Source: Armatimonadota bacterium
GTDB lineage: Bacteria > Armatimonadota > Fimbriimonadia > Fimbriimonadales > ATM1
Assembly (NCBI GenBank): GCA_003695835.1
Contig: RFHN01000150.1
Coordinates: forward strand, 1 to 31,775
Length of the DNA: 31,775 bases
Reading direction: 5' to 3'
Part shown: piece by piece, positions 13,892-21,740 of the stretch
Layout: every line of letters begins with the position of its first letter
How positions within the stretch are numbered: position 1 is the stretch's first letter
The notes under the pieces: generated by a model
Told to the model about the DNA's origin: nothing
The model's input: only the letters and a program-made list of their open reading frames with translations
The model's database searches: none
Program-made: the position numbers and the translations under genes

Positions 13892-16783
13892 ATGCCCCAA
13901 GAGTGGATCGTCGTCCATGGCGCGAGACAGCATAACCTCAAGAACCTGAGCTTCCGGATCCCCCGCGACCGGTTGGTCGTGATCACGGGGCTCAGCGGTT
14001 CCGGCAAGTCTTCGCTCGCCTTCGATACGCTCTACGCCGAGGGTCAGCGTCGCTACGTCGAGTCGCTGAGCGCCTATGCGCGCCAGTTTCTGGGGCAGAT
14101 GGACAAACCCGACGTAGACCACATTGACGGGCTTTCCCCTGCAGTCAGCATTGACCAAAAGTCCACGAGTCGGAACCCTCGTTCCACCGTGGGGACCGTA
14201 ACCGAAGTCTACGACTACCTTCGCATTCTCTTCGCGCGCGCGGGCGAGCCGCACTGCCCCGGTTGCGGAAAGCCCATTCAGCGAATGACGGTGGAACAGA
14301 TCGTGGATGCTACGATGCTGTTCGGGGAAGGCGCACGCGTTCAGATCCTCGCGCCGGTGATACGGGGAAAGAAGGGCGAGTTCAAGTCCGTCATCCAAGA
14401 CATTGCCCGGCAGGGATACGTCCGCGTGCGAGTGGACGGGAAGATGTACGAGGTTACGGACGACATCCCGATGCATCGTTACAAGAAACACACGATCGAA
14501 GCGGTCGTGGATCGCCTGGTGCTGCGGGAGGACGCCCAGCAGCGCCTCGCCGAAAGCATCGAGACGGCGCTGAAGCTCAGCGACGGTTTGGTAACCGTCA
14601 GTGTGGTTGACGGCGAAGAGCGGCTCTTCAGCGAAAAGTTTTCTTGCCCAGATTGTGGCATTGCGCTGGGCGATATCGAGCCTCGCATGTTCTCGTTCAA
14701 CTCCCCCTATGGAGCGTGTCCTGAGTGCATGGGCCTGGGGACCAAGACGGAATTCGATCCCGAGCGAATCGTCCGCGACCCCGGCCTCCCCCTGAAAGAG
14801 GGCGCGTTGGCGCCGTTCGTACACAAGAACGGAGAGCTCAAGGAATGGTGGCCCGACCTATTCGAAGCGCTTGGAAGACATGTGGGCTTCGATGCATCAG
14901 CACCGTACCGCACACTGAGCGCCAAAGCGAAAGACGCGATCTTCCACGGTGTGCCGGAGCCAATCGTGGTCGAAGTCTCATACGGCCGGCGCACCCGACG
15001 CTACGAGACGACCTTCGAAGGGGTGCTGGCGCATCTGAAGAAACGGTACGAGAATACAGAAAGCGAATGGGTGAAGAGGGATTTGGAGCAGTACATGTCC
15101 ACCCGCCCTTGCCCGGTCTGCGAAGGCAAACGCCTCAAGCCCGAATCGCTCGCCGTTACGATTGACGGCAAGAATATCTCAGAAGTAACCGATCTCTCGG
15201 TTAGCGACGCGCTGGAGTTCTTCGAACAGCTGCCCGAAAGGTTGACGCCTCGCCAGCGAACGATCGGGGAACGAGCCATCCGCGAGATTCGAGAGCGCCT
15301 CGGCTTCCTCCAAGACGTCGGGTTGGGCTACCTGACCCTCTCCCGCAACGCCCGAACGTTGGCGGGTGGCGAAGCCCAACGGATCCGCCTCGCCACGCAA
15401 ATCGGCAGCGGGCTGATGGGCGTGCTCTACATACTCGACGAGCCTTCGATCGGATTACACCAGCGAGACAACTCCCGCCTCATCGAGACGCTTCTGCGAT
15501 TGAGAGACCTGGGCAACACCGTGATCGTCGTAGAGCACGACGAGGAGATGATCCGCACCGCCGACTGGGTACTCGACCTCGGACCTGGCGCCGGAGCGGA
15601 TGGCGGGGAGATCGTAGCCCAAGGGCCGTTGGAAGAATTCCTCGAATCCGATTCCCGAACGGCCAAGTACCTCCGTGGAGAACTTAGCATCCCGGTTCCA
15701 GCAGTGAGACGAGAACCAACCGCTTGGCTCACGCTCAAGGGTGCGAAGGGAAACAACCTGAAGAATCTCACGGTGAAGATCCCCCTCGGCGTCTTTGCTT
15801 GCGTGACCGGCGTATCCGGTTCAGGCAAGAGCACGCTGATTCAAGACACGCTTTATCCACGCCTGATGTACGAAATCTATGGGACTCGTGGGACTTGGGA
15901 GCCTCACGATGCGCTGGAAGGGGTCGAGAGAATTGATAAGGTCATTGATATTGATCAGTCACCGATTGGGCGCACACCTCGGAGCAACCCTGCCACGTAC
16001 ACCGGCGTGTTCGACATGATCCGCGAGCTGTTCGCCATGACGCCCGATGCGAAGATGCGCGGCTATAAGCCCGGGCGCTTCTCGTTCAACGTGAAGGGTG
16101 GGCGCTGCGAGGCCTGTAAAGGCGACGGCATCATCCGCATCGAGATGGTCTTCCTGCCGGACGTCTACGTCCCTTGTGAAGTCTGCAAGGGAAAGAGATA
16201 CAATCGAGAAACCCTCGAAATCCGATACAAAGGCAAGAACATCGCCGAAGTGTTGGAGATGACCATCCAAGAGGCGCTCGAGTTCTTCGCGCCAATCCCC
16301 AAAATCAAGCGCAAACTCCAGACGCTCGCTGACGTCGGACTGGGTTATGTGCATCTCGGACAGCCTGCCACAACCCTCAGCGGCGGGGAGGCGCAGCGGA
16401 TCAAGCTCTCCGCCGAGCTCGGCAAACGGAGCACGGGCCGTACGCTCTATATCCTCGACGAACCCACCACCGGCCTCCACTTCGAGGATATCCGCAAGCT
16501 CTTGGGCGTCCTCCATCGGCTTGTGGATCAGGGAAACACCGTCTTGGTCATCGAACACAATCTCGACGTGATTAAGACGGCGGACTGGATTCTCGACCTC
16601 GGGCCGGAGGGCGGCGACGCCGGTGGGGAACTCGTCTGTTGTGGAACGCCCGAACAGGTCGCCGCCTGCAAGCGCAGCCACACCGGCGCCTACTTGGCGA
16701 AGCTCCTTCACGGGCGAAGCGCGAACGGCAAGCCGAAACGAACCTCTTCCAAAAAGCGCAAAGCGAGGACCGGTACTCGATGA
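13892..16783 (+). CDS. uvrA: Excinuclease ABC subunit A
   Basis: UvrA is the damage-recognising ATPase of nucleotide excision repair; as a dimer it loads UvrB at lesions. The protein is 963 residues, near the family's normal length. It has two ABC modules: Walker A GLSGSGKSS at 33-41 and GVSGSGKST at about 640-648, signature motifs LAGGEAQRIRL (about 490) and LSGGEAQRIKL (about 830), and Walker B LYILDEPS and LYILDEPTTGLH. Zinc-binding pairs are CPDC/CPEC in the first half and CEAC/CEVC in the second. ATG 13892 starts the conserved N-terminus MPQEWIVVHGARQHNLKNL. The stop overlaps the start of the next gene (ATGA), and the following genes through the M29 peptidase may be read with it. Confidence 0.98.
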   Translation: MPQEWIVVHGARQHNLKNLSFRIPRDRLVVITGLSGSGKSSLAFDTLYAEGQRRYVESLSAYARQFLGQMDKPDVDHIDGLSPAVSIDQKSTSRNPRSTVGTVTEVYDYLRILFARAGEPHCPGCGKPIQRMTVEQIVDATMLFGEGARVQILAPVIRGKKGEFKSVIQDIARQGYVRVRVDGKMYEVTDDIPMHRYKKHTIEAVVDRLVLREDAQQRLAESIETALKLSDGLVTVSVVDGEERLFSEKFSCPDCGIALGDIEPRMFSFNSPYGACPECMGLGTKTEFDPERIVRDPGLPLKEGALAPFVHKNGELKEWWPDLFEALGRHVGFDASAPYRTLSAKAKDAIFHGVPEPIVVEVSYGRRTRRYETTFEGVLAHLKKRYENTESEWVKRDLEQYMSTRPCPVCEGKRLKPESLAVTIDGKNISEVTDLSVSDALEFFEQLPERLTPRQRTIGERAIREIRERLGFLQDVGLGYLTLSRNARTLAGGEAQRIRLATQIGSGLMGVLYILDEPSIGLHQRDNSRLIETLLRLRDLGNTVIVVEHDEEMIRTADWVLDLGPGAGADGGEIVAQGPLEEFLESDSRTAKYLRGELSIPVPAVRREPTAWLTLKGAKGNNLKNLTVKIPLGVFACVTGVSGSGKSTLIQDTLYPRLMYEIYGTRGTWEPHDALEGVERIDKVIDIDQSPIGRTPRSNPATYTGVFDMIRELFAMTPDAKMRGYKPGRFSFNVKGGRCEACKGDGIIRIEMVFLPDVYVPCEVCKGKRYNRETLEIRYKGKNIAEVLEMTIQEALEFFAPIPKIKRKLQTLADVGLGYVHLGQPATTLSGGEAQRIKLSAELGKRSTGRTLYILDEPTTGLHFEDIRKLLGVLHRLVDQGNTVLVIEHNLDVIKTADWILDLGPEGGDAGGELVCCGTPEQVAACKRSHTGAYLAKLLHGRSANGKPKRTSSKKRKARTGTR

Positions 16784-17193
16784 ACCGTTCGGCCGATACG
16801 CTTCTCGCTGCCATTTTGCTGTGGATGGTGTCCTTGCTCGCCGCCACCGTATTGATGATCGTATATGATGTCTTCACCCCCGCCTCTCTCGTTGTCGCCA
16901 GCCTCTCGACCGGCATCCCCGCCACGGTTCTCGCGGTCTCCTATCTTGCAAGCCGCGTCAACGCGCGACCCGAAAGCGCGCTGGAAGCGCTCGCCTTGGC
17001 GGGTTTGCAAACGTTGGGCACCGCGGCGACCTTGCAACTTCTCTTTTCCTTGGTTCCCGAGATCATCACCGACCCTGTCTGGTCGGGCGCAAAGGTCTTG
17101 CTCTACCGCTCTTCTGTCGCGGCTCTGTTGGTAACCGTCTCCGCCGCGCTCTTCGCCGCTCGCAGGCGAGAGCGAGAAGCCCAGGTAGACTGA
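16780..17193 (+). CDS. Small integral membrane protein, unknown function (137 aa)
   Basis: The product has four predicted membrane helices (about residues 8-30, 36-58, 70-92 and 105-128) with short loops and a basic tail RRREREAQ. There is no motif I can name and no signal for a transporter. Its ATG overlaps the uvrA stop (ATGA), so translation is probably coupled, and ribF begins nine bases after its stop. Position in the operon does not by itself show a role in repair or flavin synthesis. Confidence 0.7.
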   Translation: MNRSADTLLAAILLWMVSLLAATVLMIVYDVFTPASLVVASLSTGIPATVLAVSYLASRVNARPESALEALALAGLQTLGTAATLQLLFSLVPEIITDPVWSGAKVLLYRSSVAALLVTVSAALFAARRREREAQVD

Positions 17194-17201
17194 CAGCGAA
17201 G

Positions 17202-18128
17202 ATGCTCACGCTCTTCGGCATCCAGAATCGCCGGATTTCAACCCTCCCACCCACCTGCGTCACCATCGGTGTCTTCGATGGAGTGCATCTGGGTCATCAG
17301 GAGGTGATCCGCAGGGGCGTCGCGGAAGCGCGAGCCGCGGGCTTGCCTGCCGTCGTCTTGACCTTCGACCGGCACCCCCTGGAACTGCTTCGACCGGAGC
17401 AGGCGCCAGACCTTCTTTCCAGCCTTTGCCAGCGCTTGAGGATTTTTGAATCACTCGAGGTGGACATCACGGTGGTTCTTCCGTTCGATCCGCCTCTGGC
17501 GCAGCTGACGCACGAAGAGTTCTATCGCCAGGTTCTGAAGGAAGCGTTGCACGCCGAGAGAGTGGTGGTCGGACACGACTTCGGATTCGGCCGAGGTCGG
17601 TCCGGCAGTGCGGAGTGGTTGGCCACTCAACTCCCAACGACGATTGTCCAGCCGGTGACCGCGAACGGCGAACGGATCAGCTCTTCCGCAATACGCGCTC
17701 GAATCGCGGAGGGCGACGTGGAAGACGCAGCCCAACGCTTGGGGCGGTGGTATGCGGTGGAGGGTGTCGTCGTACCGGGGAACCAACTCGGCTCGCGTCT
17801 CGAGATGCCCACGGCGAACCTGGCCCTCGTGGAGCGGTACGTGATTCCGGCGGAAGGCGTTTACGCCGGCTGGGCGCGACTCGGCAGCCAACTGTATGAA
17901 GCGGCGATCTCCGTCGGCGAGCGACCCTCGATTCCCGGCGCCGGATTCGCAATCGAAGCCCATCTGATCGGATATGAGGGAGAAGCGTTGTATGGAAGAG
18001 CGATCGAGCTGGAGTTCGTTCGCCTGGTTCGCTCGCAAGAGCGGTTCGACGATCTGGAGATTCTCGCAATGAAGATGAAAGAGGATGTAGAGAAGGTGCA
18101 CGCGGTTCTGGAGGGGTTACGTGCCTAA
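17202..18128 (+). CDS. ribF: Bifunctional riboflavin kinase / FAD synthetase
   Basis: RibF phosphorylates riboflavin to FMN and then adenylylates it to FAD in the cytoplasm. The 308-residue protein has an N-terminal nucleotidyltransferase domain with GVFDGVHLGH at 23-32 and GHDFGFGRGRSG, plus the ISSSAIR motif (about 160). The C-terminal riboflavin kinase domain contains PGNQLGSRLEMPTANL, with the conserved PTAN near 203, and a later Glu-rich end. Length and domain order are normal. The last codons overlap the GTG start of the next gene by eight bases. Confidence 0.95.
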   Translation: MLTLFGIQNRRISTLPPTCVTIGVFDGVHLGHQEVIRRGVAEARAAGLPAVVLTFDRHPLELLRPEQAPDLLSSLCQRLRIFESLEVDITVVLPFDPPLAQLTHEEFYRQVLKEALHAERVVVGHDFGFGRGRSGSAEWLATQLPTTIVQPVTANGERISSSAIRARIAEGDVEDAAQRLGRWYAVEGVVVPGNQLGSRLEMPTANLALVERYVIPAEGVYAGWARLGSQLYEAAISVGERPSIPGAGFAIEAHLIGYEGEALYGRAIELEFVRLVRSQERFDDLEILAMKMKEDVEKVHAVLEGLRA

Positions 18129-18657
18129 GCTTCCCGTTTGGATGTGGGCCGCCATCATCGGTCTTCTCGGCCTGCTGACGTTGATGGTCGTGAACCTCGT
18201 CGCTGTCCTCCAAAAGCCGAGCGACGAGGAACAGATTCGAATCGCCCTCGAGGAGATGCGCCAGGCTTCGCTGGAGGGCCGCACCGGCGGTGTGCTCCAG
18301 TATATCTCGGACAGTATCGAATTGCCGAGCCTCTCCCCCGAGCAAGAGCTTTACGCGTCGAGCGCGAAATCTCAGATCGCCAGGTTCCTCCGTCAGGCGA
18401 AGATTATGCGCCTCGAGTTCAAGGATGTCTCCATCCGCGTGGAGGGCTCGACCGCGTTCGTCGAGTGCGCGATCGAGGCCGACCTTTCGTACCCTGCGCT
18501 GGGAGAGCTTTCCCCGCGATTCCCGCGCGTCGTGATGGAGTTTCGGCGCGAAGAGGGCAAGAGACTGCTCGTCATTCCCGATCCCGTGTGGCGCGTCGTC
18601 CGATTCCAGCCGATCCAGCTCAGCGACATACGCGGCCTGCCGTGGATAGGCGGGTAA
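18121..18657 (+). CDS. Single-helix membrane-anchored protein, unknown function (178 aa)
   Basis: An N-terminal transmembrane helix (about residues 6-29) is followed by an outside domain beginning with a helix DEEQIRIALEEMRQASLEG and a mixed strand region (LEFKDVSIRVEGSTAFVEC, RVVMEFRREEGKRLLVI). The pattern, a helix then long strands that measure an effect of ...F.DVSI.V.G..A.V, resembles an NTF2-like fold, but I cannot be sure. GTG 18121 overlaps the ribF stop by eight bases and has a GGAGGGG upstream. The product is likely inner-membrane, facing the periplasm. Confidence 0.7.
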   Translation: MPKLPVWMWAAIIGLLGLLTLMVVNLVAVLQKPSDEEQIRIALEEMRQASLEGRTGGVLQYISDSIELPSLSPEQELYASSAKSQIARFLRQAKIMRLEFKDVSIRVEGSTAFVECAIEADLSYPALGELSPRFPRVVMEFRREEGKRLLVIPDPVWRVVRFQPIQLSDIRGLPWIGG

Positions 18658-18669
18658 CCTGCGTACCCG

Positions 18670-19791
18670 ATGATAGATCCGCGAGTGACAAAGCTGGCCC
18701 AAATGCTGTGCAAGCACAGCACGCGCCTCAAGAGAGGCGACAACGTCTTGATCGAAGCGTTTGACATCCCTCCCGATTGTGTCGCCGAACTCGTGCGCGT
18801 GGCCCACTCGTTTGGAGCGAACGTGTTCGTTCAGAACTACTCCACGAAGGTCCAGAGAACGCTCCTCTTGGGGATGACCGAGCAAAACGCGCGCGCCTAC
18901 GCCGAAGTGGACCGGTTCCGGATGGAGAAGATGGACGCCTACATCGCGCTTCGCGGGGCCGACAACGCGATGGAGTCCAGCGACGTTCCCGCGAAGAAGA
19001 TGAAGCTCTGGAACCAACTCTACGCGGTACCCGTTCACTTCGAGACGCGAGTGCCGAAGACTCGATGGGTCGTGCTCCGCTGGCCCAGCCCGAGCATGGC
19101 ACAACAAGCGAAGATGAGCACAGAGGCATTTGAAGACTTCTATTTCCGTGTCTGCACCTTGGACTACGGGAAGATGGAGAAGGCGGTGCAACCGCTCAAG
19201 CGCCTGATGCGCAAGACGGACGTCGTCGAGATCAAGGGACCGGGCACCGACCTTCGCTTCTCGATCAAGGGCATCGGTGTCGTCCCCTGCATCGGTCTGC
19301 GGAACATCCCAGACGGCGAATGTTTCACGGCTCCCGTGAAGAACTCGGTGAACGGCACCCTACAGTACAACACCGATACGCTTTATCAGGGAAAGGTGTT
19401 CTCCCGACCGAAACTGACCTTCAAGGATGGCAAGATCGTGGACGTCGACGCGGGAGATGCGACGAAAGAGATGAAGCGAATTCTCGACACCGACGAAGGC
19501 GCGCGATACATCGGAGAGTGGAGCCTCGGATTCAACCCGTACATCCTTCACCCGATGCTCGACACCCTTTTTGATGAGAAGATCGCCGGTAGCTTCCACA
19601 TGACGCCAGGAAACGCCTACGACGATGCGGACAACGGCAACCGGAGCGCCGTCCACTGGGATATGGTCTGCATCCAGCGACCGGAGTACGGCGGCGGCGA
19701 GATCTATTTCGACGGCAAGCTGATCCGCAAGGACGGCCTCTTCGTCCATCCGGAGCTAAAGAACCTCAATCCCGATAAGCTCGGGCGTTAG
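18670..19791 (+). CDS. M29-family metallo-aminopeptidase (AmpS/AmpT-like)
   Basis: Family M29 enzymes are dimeric two-metal aminopeptidases of the cytoplasm that release N-terminal residues. The protein is 373 residues, slightly shorter than typical (about 400). Likely metal ligands by family pattern are Glu217 (DGECFTAP), Glu283 (IGEWSLGFNP), His310 (GSFHMTPGNAY), His329 and Asp331 (SAVHWDMV). The N-terminal half has the usual Rossmann-like region ending in the MEKMDAYIALRG segment. It begins 12 bases after the preceding gene. Its TAG overlaps the TAA of the convergent gene at 19788 (TTAG). No signal peptide is seen. Confidence 0.9.
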   Translation: MIDPRVTKLAQMLCKHSTRLKRGDNVLIEAFDIPPDCVAELVRVAHSFGANVFVQNYSTKVQRTLLLGMTEQNARAYAEVDRFRMEKMDAYIALRGADNAMESSDVPAKKMKLWNQLYAVPVHFETRVPKTRWVVLRWPSPSMAQQAKMSTEAFEDFYFRVCTLDYGKMEKAVQPLKRLMRKTDVVEIKGPGTDLRFSIKGIGVVPCIGLRNIPDGECFTAPVKNSVNGTLQYNTDTLYQGKVFSRPKLTFKDGKIVDVDAGDATKEMKRILDTDEGARYIGEWSLGFNPYILHPMLDTLFDEKIAGSFHMTPGNAYDDADNGNRSAVHWDMVCIQRPEYGGGEIYFDGKLIRKDGLFVHPELKNLNPDKLGR

Positions 19792-21674
19792 TTCCCAACG
19801 CTTGCCAGATTGCTCCCGAGTTCGCGAAGTCCTCGGGCCGCATCGGCGTTGTACGGATTGATCCTCAGCGCTCGCTCGTAATAGCGTTGAGCGAGGTCCC
19901 TCCGCCCGGCTTGACGAAGGCTTTCGGCTACCTGTGCCTCCGCCTGATCCCAAGGCGGAAGCACCTCGAGTGCGGCATTCACATGCTTGAGACCGTTGGC
20001 GACATCGCCGAGGTGAATCAGGCTCACCCCAAGGCAGTAGTCCGCATTGGCGTTCGATGGATCGAGAGCCAAGGCGCGTTCAAGGTAGGGTTTCGCCTCT
20101 CGATAACGGGTACCGTTGAACAGAAAGAGCCCCAGCCTCCAGGTCTCAGAGGGCGTTGCCGGGTCAGGTAACCGCGCCACGATGGCAGCAATCAACTTGT
20201 CACCGACCGCCTCGTCCCGAATCGCGTTCAGGTTCTTGAACAACTGCTCCCAAAGCGCGCCTTCGTAGGGCGCTGCGGCAAGTGCCGAACCCAGACGGCT
20301 CACGGAGGCGACGAGCAGAGATTGCGCCCTCGAAGCGTGCAGTTTCGCCAAGATCGGAGCATCGGCCTCAATGCCGTCCGCTATGGAGTAGTACACGTTG
20401 GCGATGCGCAGCTCCGTGGCAGCGGGGGTAACTTCCGGCCTCACGCTCTCCAAGGCATCTCTCGCGAACGAGGCGGCAAGCGTGTAAGCCCGGAGCGTTG
20501 TGAGGTACTCCGCCAGACGCAGAGACGTGATGAGCGCCGAATGCTCTTGCTCCACACCGTCCCAGACGCCCTTCCAAGGAACGGCAAGATGGTAGGAAAC
20601 GGCTTCGGCGTTTCGGAACCGTTGCGCGTCTGCCGCCAGCTCGGCGGGATCAATCGGGCCAGTGTATATCTTAACGATCCTTCCTTTGGAGTTGACTAAG
20701 ATACTGCTGGGCAGCACGATATCCTGCTCGCGATCGGTGATGACGCGCTGCAGGGCTTGGAACAGCTGCGTGACGCCCGCAGGCGCCGGGCCAGCCTGAT
20801 ACCAATAGCCCTTCTCGCGGAACAGGTTCGCCGCCTTCTCCATGTCCTTGGGATCGTCCAGGCTCAACGCGACAATCTGCACGCCCGCGTCTTCGAGCAA
20901 CGATCGCCTCTCTTGGAAAACCTCCATCTCTTTCAGGCACGCAGCGCACCACGATGCCCAGAAGTTGATCAGCGTCGCCTTCCCCGCACCTACCACGGAA
21001 ATCACGTTGTTGTCGAAGGTCCGGAAGCCGGTGAGCGGAGAGCGAGGCGGATAGGCAAGCGCCACGGAACCGGTGCGAGTGAAGTGAGCTTCCGGAATCC
21101 GTTTCGCCGGCCAACCCAACGGTTGCTCGAGATCAAGACGCTGTACCTCTTTCTTCCCTTCTGTGATCACGTACCGCGCATTGGCTGACAGACCGGAGTG
21201 GGTCTCGACCACACCCGAGGGCCAGCGCACTCGGATCGAGACGGGGCCGCTGTGCTGACCGAGGCCGAAGAAGATCCATCCTGGCCCCTGCGCGAGGAAT
21301 CCCGACCCGGCGCGCACGGTCTCGATCAAGGGTTTGTCCAAGCCGAGCACTTCCACCCGCGCTCCGATCGCGTCCCGGTTGGAAGACGAACCCACCAGCC
21401 GCACTTGAAGAGACCGATTGCCCGTTTCGACCTGGTTGAGCAGGAAGCGCAGCTGGGGGCCAGTTCGGTTTCTCAACCAAACATCGAGATCGCCGTCGCC
21501 ATCCCAATCGTAGAACACGACGCCGCGAGCGTCATCCGAATAGAGCACGCCCGCCACATACGAGATATCGTAGAAGCGACCGCTCCCCGAGTTGATCATC
21601 GCAACGTCCGGCTCATGACCGCTCCAACTACGCCCCAATCGCAACTGCGCCTGCAACGCCGACCAGCTGTTCAT
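19788..21674 (-). CDS. C-terminal part of a CRTAC1/ASPIC protein: last FG-GAP repeat, ASPIC/UnbV, TlpA-like and TPR domains
   Basis: This 628-residue frame continues the gene at 21738-23543 without a shift: 21 sense codons (21737-21675) separate that gene's TGA from this ATG, and they encode SFFWRRVAAQSP and more, the usual link in this family. Domains in order are an FG-GAP/VCBS repeat with DWDGDGDLDVW (about 56-66), ASPIC/UnbV (about 85-170, NRDAIGARVEV, GFLAQG, FFGLG, VRWPSG), a thioredoxin domain with WCAAC at 242-246 and SLDDPKD, and TPR-like helices from about 430 to the end. There is no ribosome site before ATG 21674 and no signal peptide, so independent translation is doubtful. Either it is read through from upstream or it is the tail of a broken gene. 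Its stop overlaps that of the M29 gene. Confidence 0.8.
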   Translation of the reverse strand: MNSWSALQAQLRLGRSWSGHEPDVAMINSGSGRFYDISYVAGVLYSDDARGVVFYDWDGDGDLDVWLRNRTGPQLRFLLNQVETGNRSLQVRLVGSSSNRDAIGARVEVLGLDKPLIETVRAGSGFLAQGPGWIFFGLGQHSGPVSIRVRWPSGVVETHSGLSANARYVITEGKKEVQRLDLEQPLGWPAKRIPEAHFTRTGSVALAYPPRSPLTGFRTFDNNVISVVGAGKATLINFWASWCAACLKEMEVFQERRSLLEDAGVQIVALSLDDPKDMEKAANLFREKGYWYQAGPAPAGVTQLFQALQRVITDREQDIVLPSSILVNSKGRIVKIYTGPIDPAELAADAQRFRNAEAVSYHLAVPWKGVWDGVEQEHSALITSLRLAEYLTTLRAYTLAASFARDALESVRPEVTPAATELRIANVYYSIADGIEADAPILAKLHASRAQSLLVASVSRLGSALAAAPYEGALWEQLFKNLNAIRDEAVGDKLIAAIVARLPDPATPSETWRLGLFLFNGTRYREAKPYLERALALDPSNANADYCLGVSLIHLGDVANGLKHVNAALEVLPPWDQAEAQVAESLRQAGRRDLAQRYYERALRINPYNADAARGLRELGSNLASVGN

Positions 21675-21707
21675 GTAAGCCGTTGCGTCCGCGCCCTTGA
21701 CCGGAGA

Positions 21708-21740
21708 CTGCGCCGCGACGCGGCGCCAGAAGAAGCTTCA
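21708..21740 (-). other. In-frame TGA followed by a SECIS-like hairpin
   Basis: TGA occupies 21740-21738 on the minus strand, between ...TDADDL and SFFWRR. The hairpin runs from 21729 to 21708: seven G/C pairs close a GUC loop, with two more pairs below a bulged G. The loop begins 19 bases after the TGA and starts with G, which agrees with the bacterial SECIS consensus as I recall it (short stem just downstream, G at the start of a small apical loop, roughly 16-37 bases from UGA). The high GC content could give such a stem by chance. Confidence 0.4.

Noticed and set aside
17677..19191. A 504-codon minus-strand frame across ribF, the 178-aa gene and the M29 peptidase
   Set aside because: It is wholly opposite three supported genes, is rich in Arg, His and Ser as reverse frames usually are, and has no domain I recognise.
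21738..21740. TGA read as tryptophan or glycine (altered genetic code)
   Set aside because: Many genes in the window end cleanly at TGA at family-typical lengths (sigma factor, aroF neighbour, flgD, uvrA), so a general reassignment is excluded.
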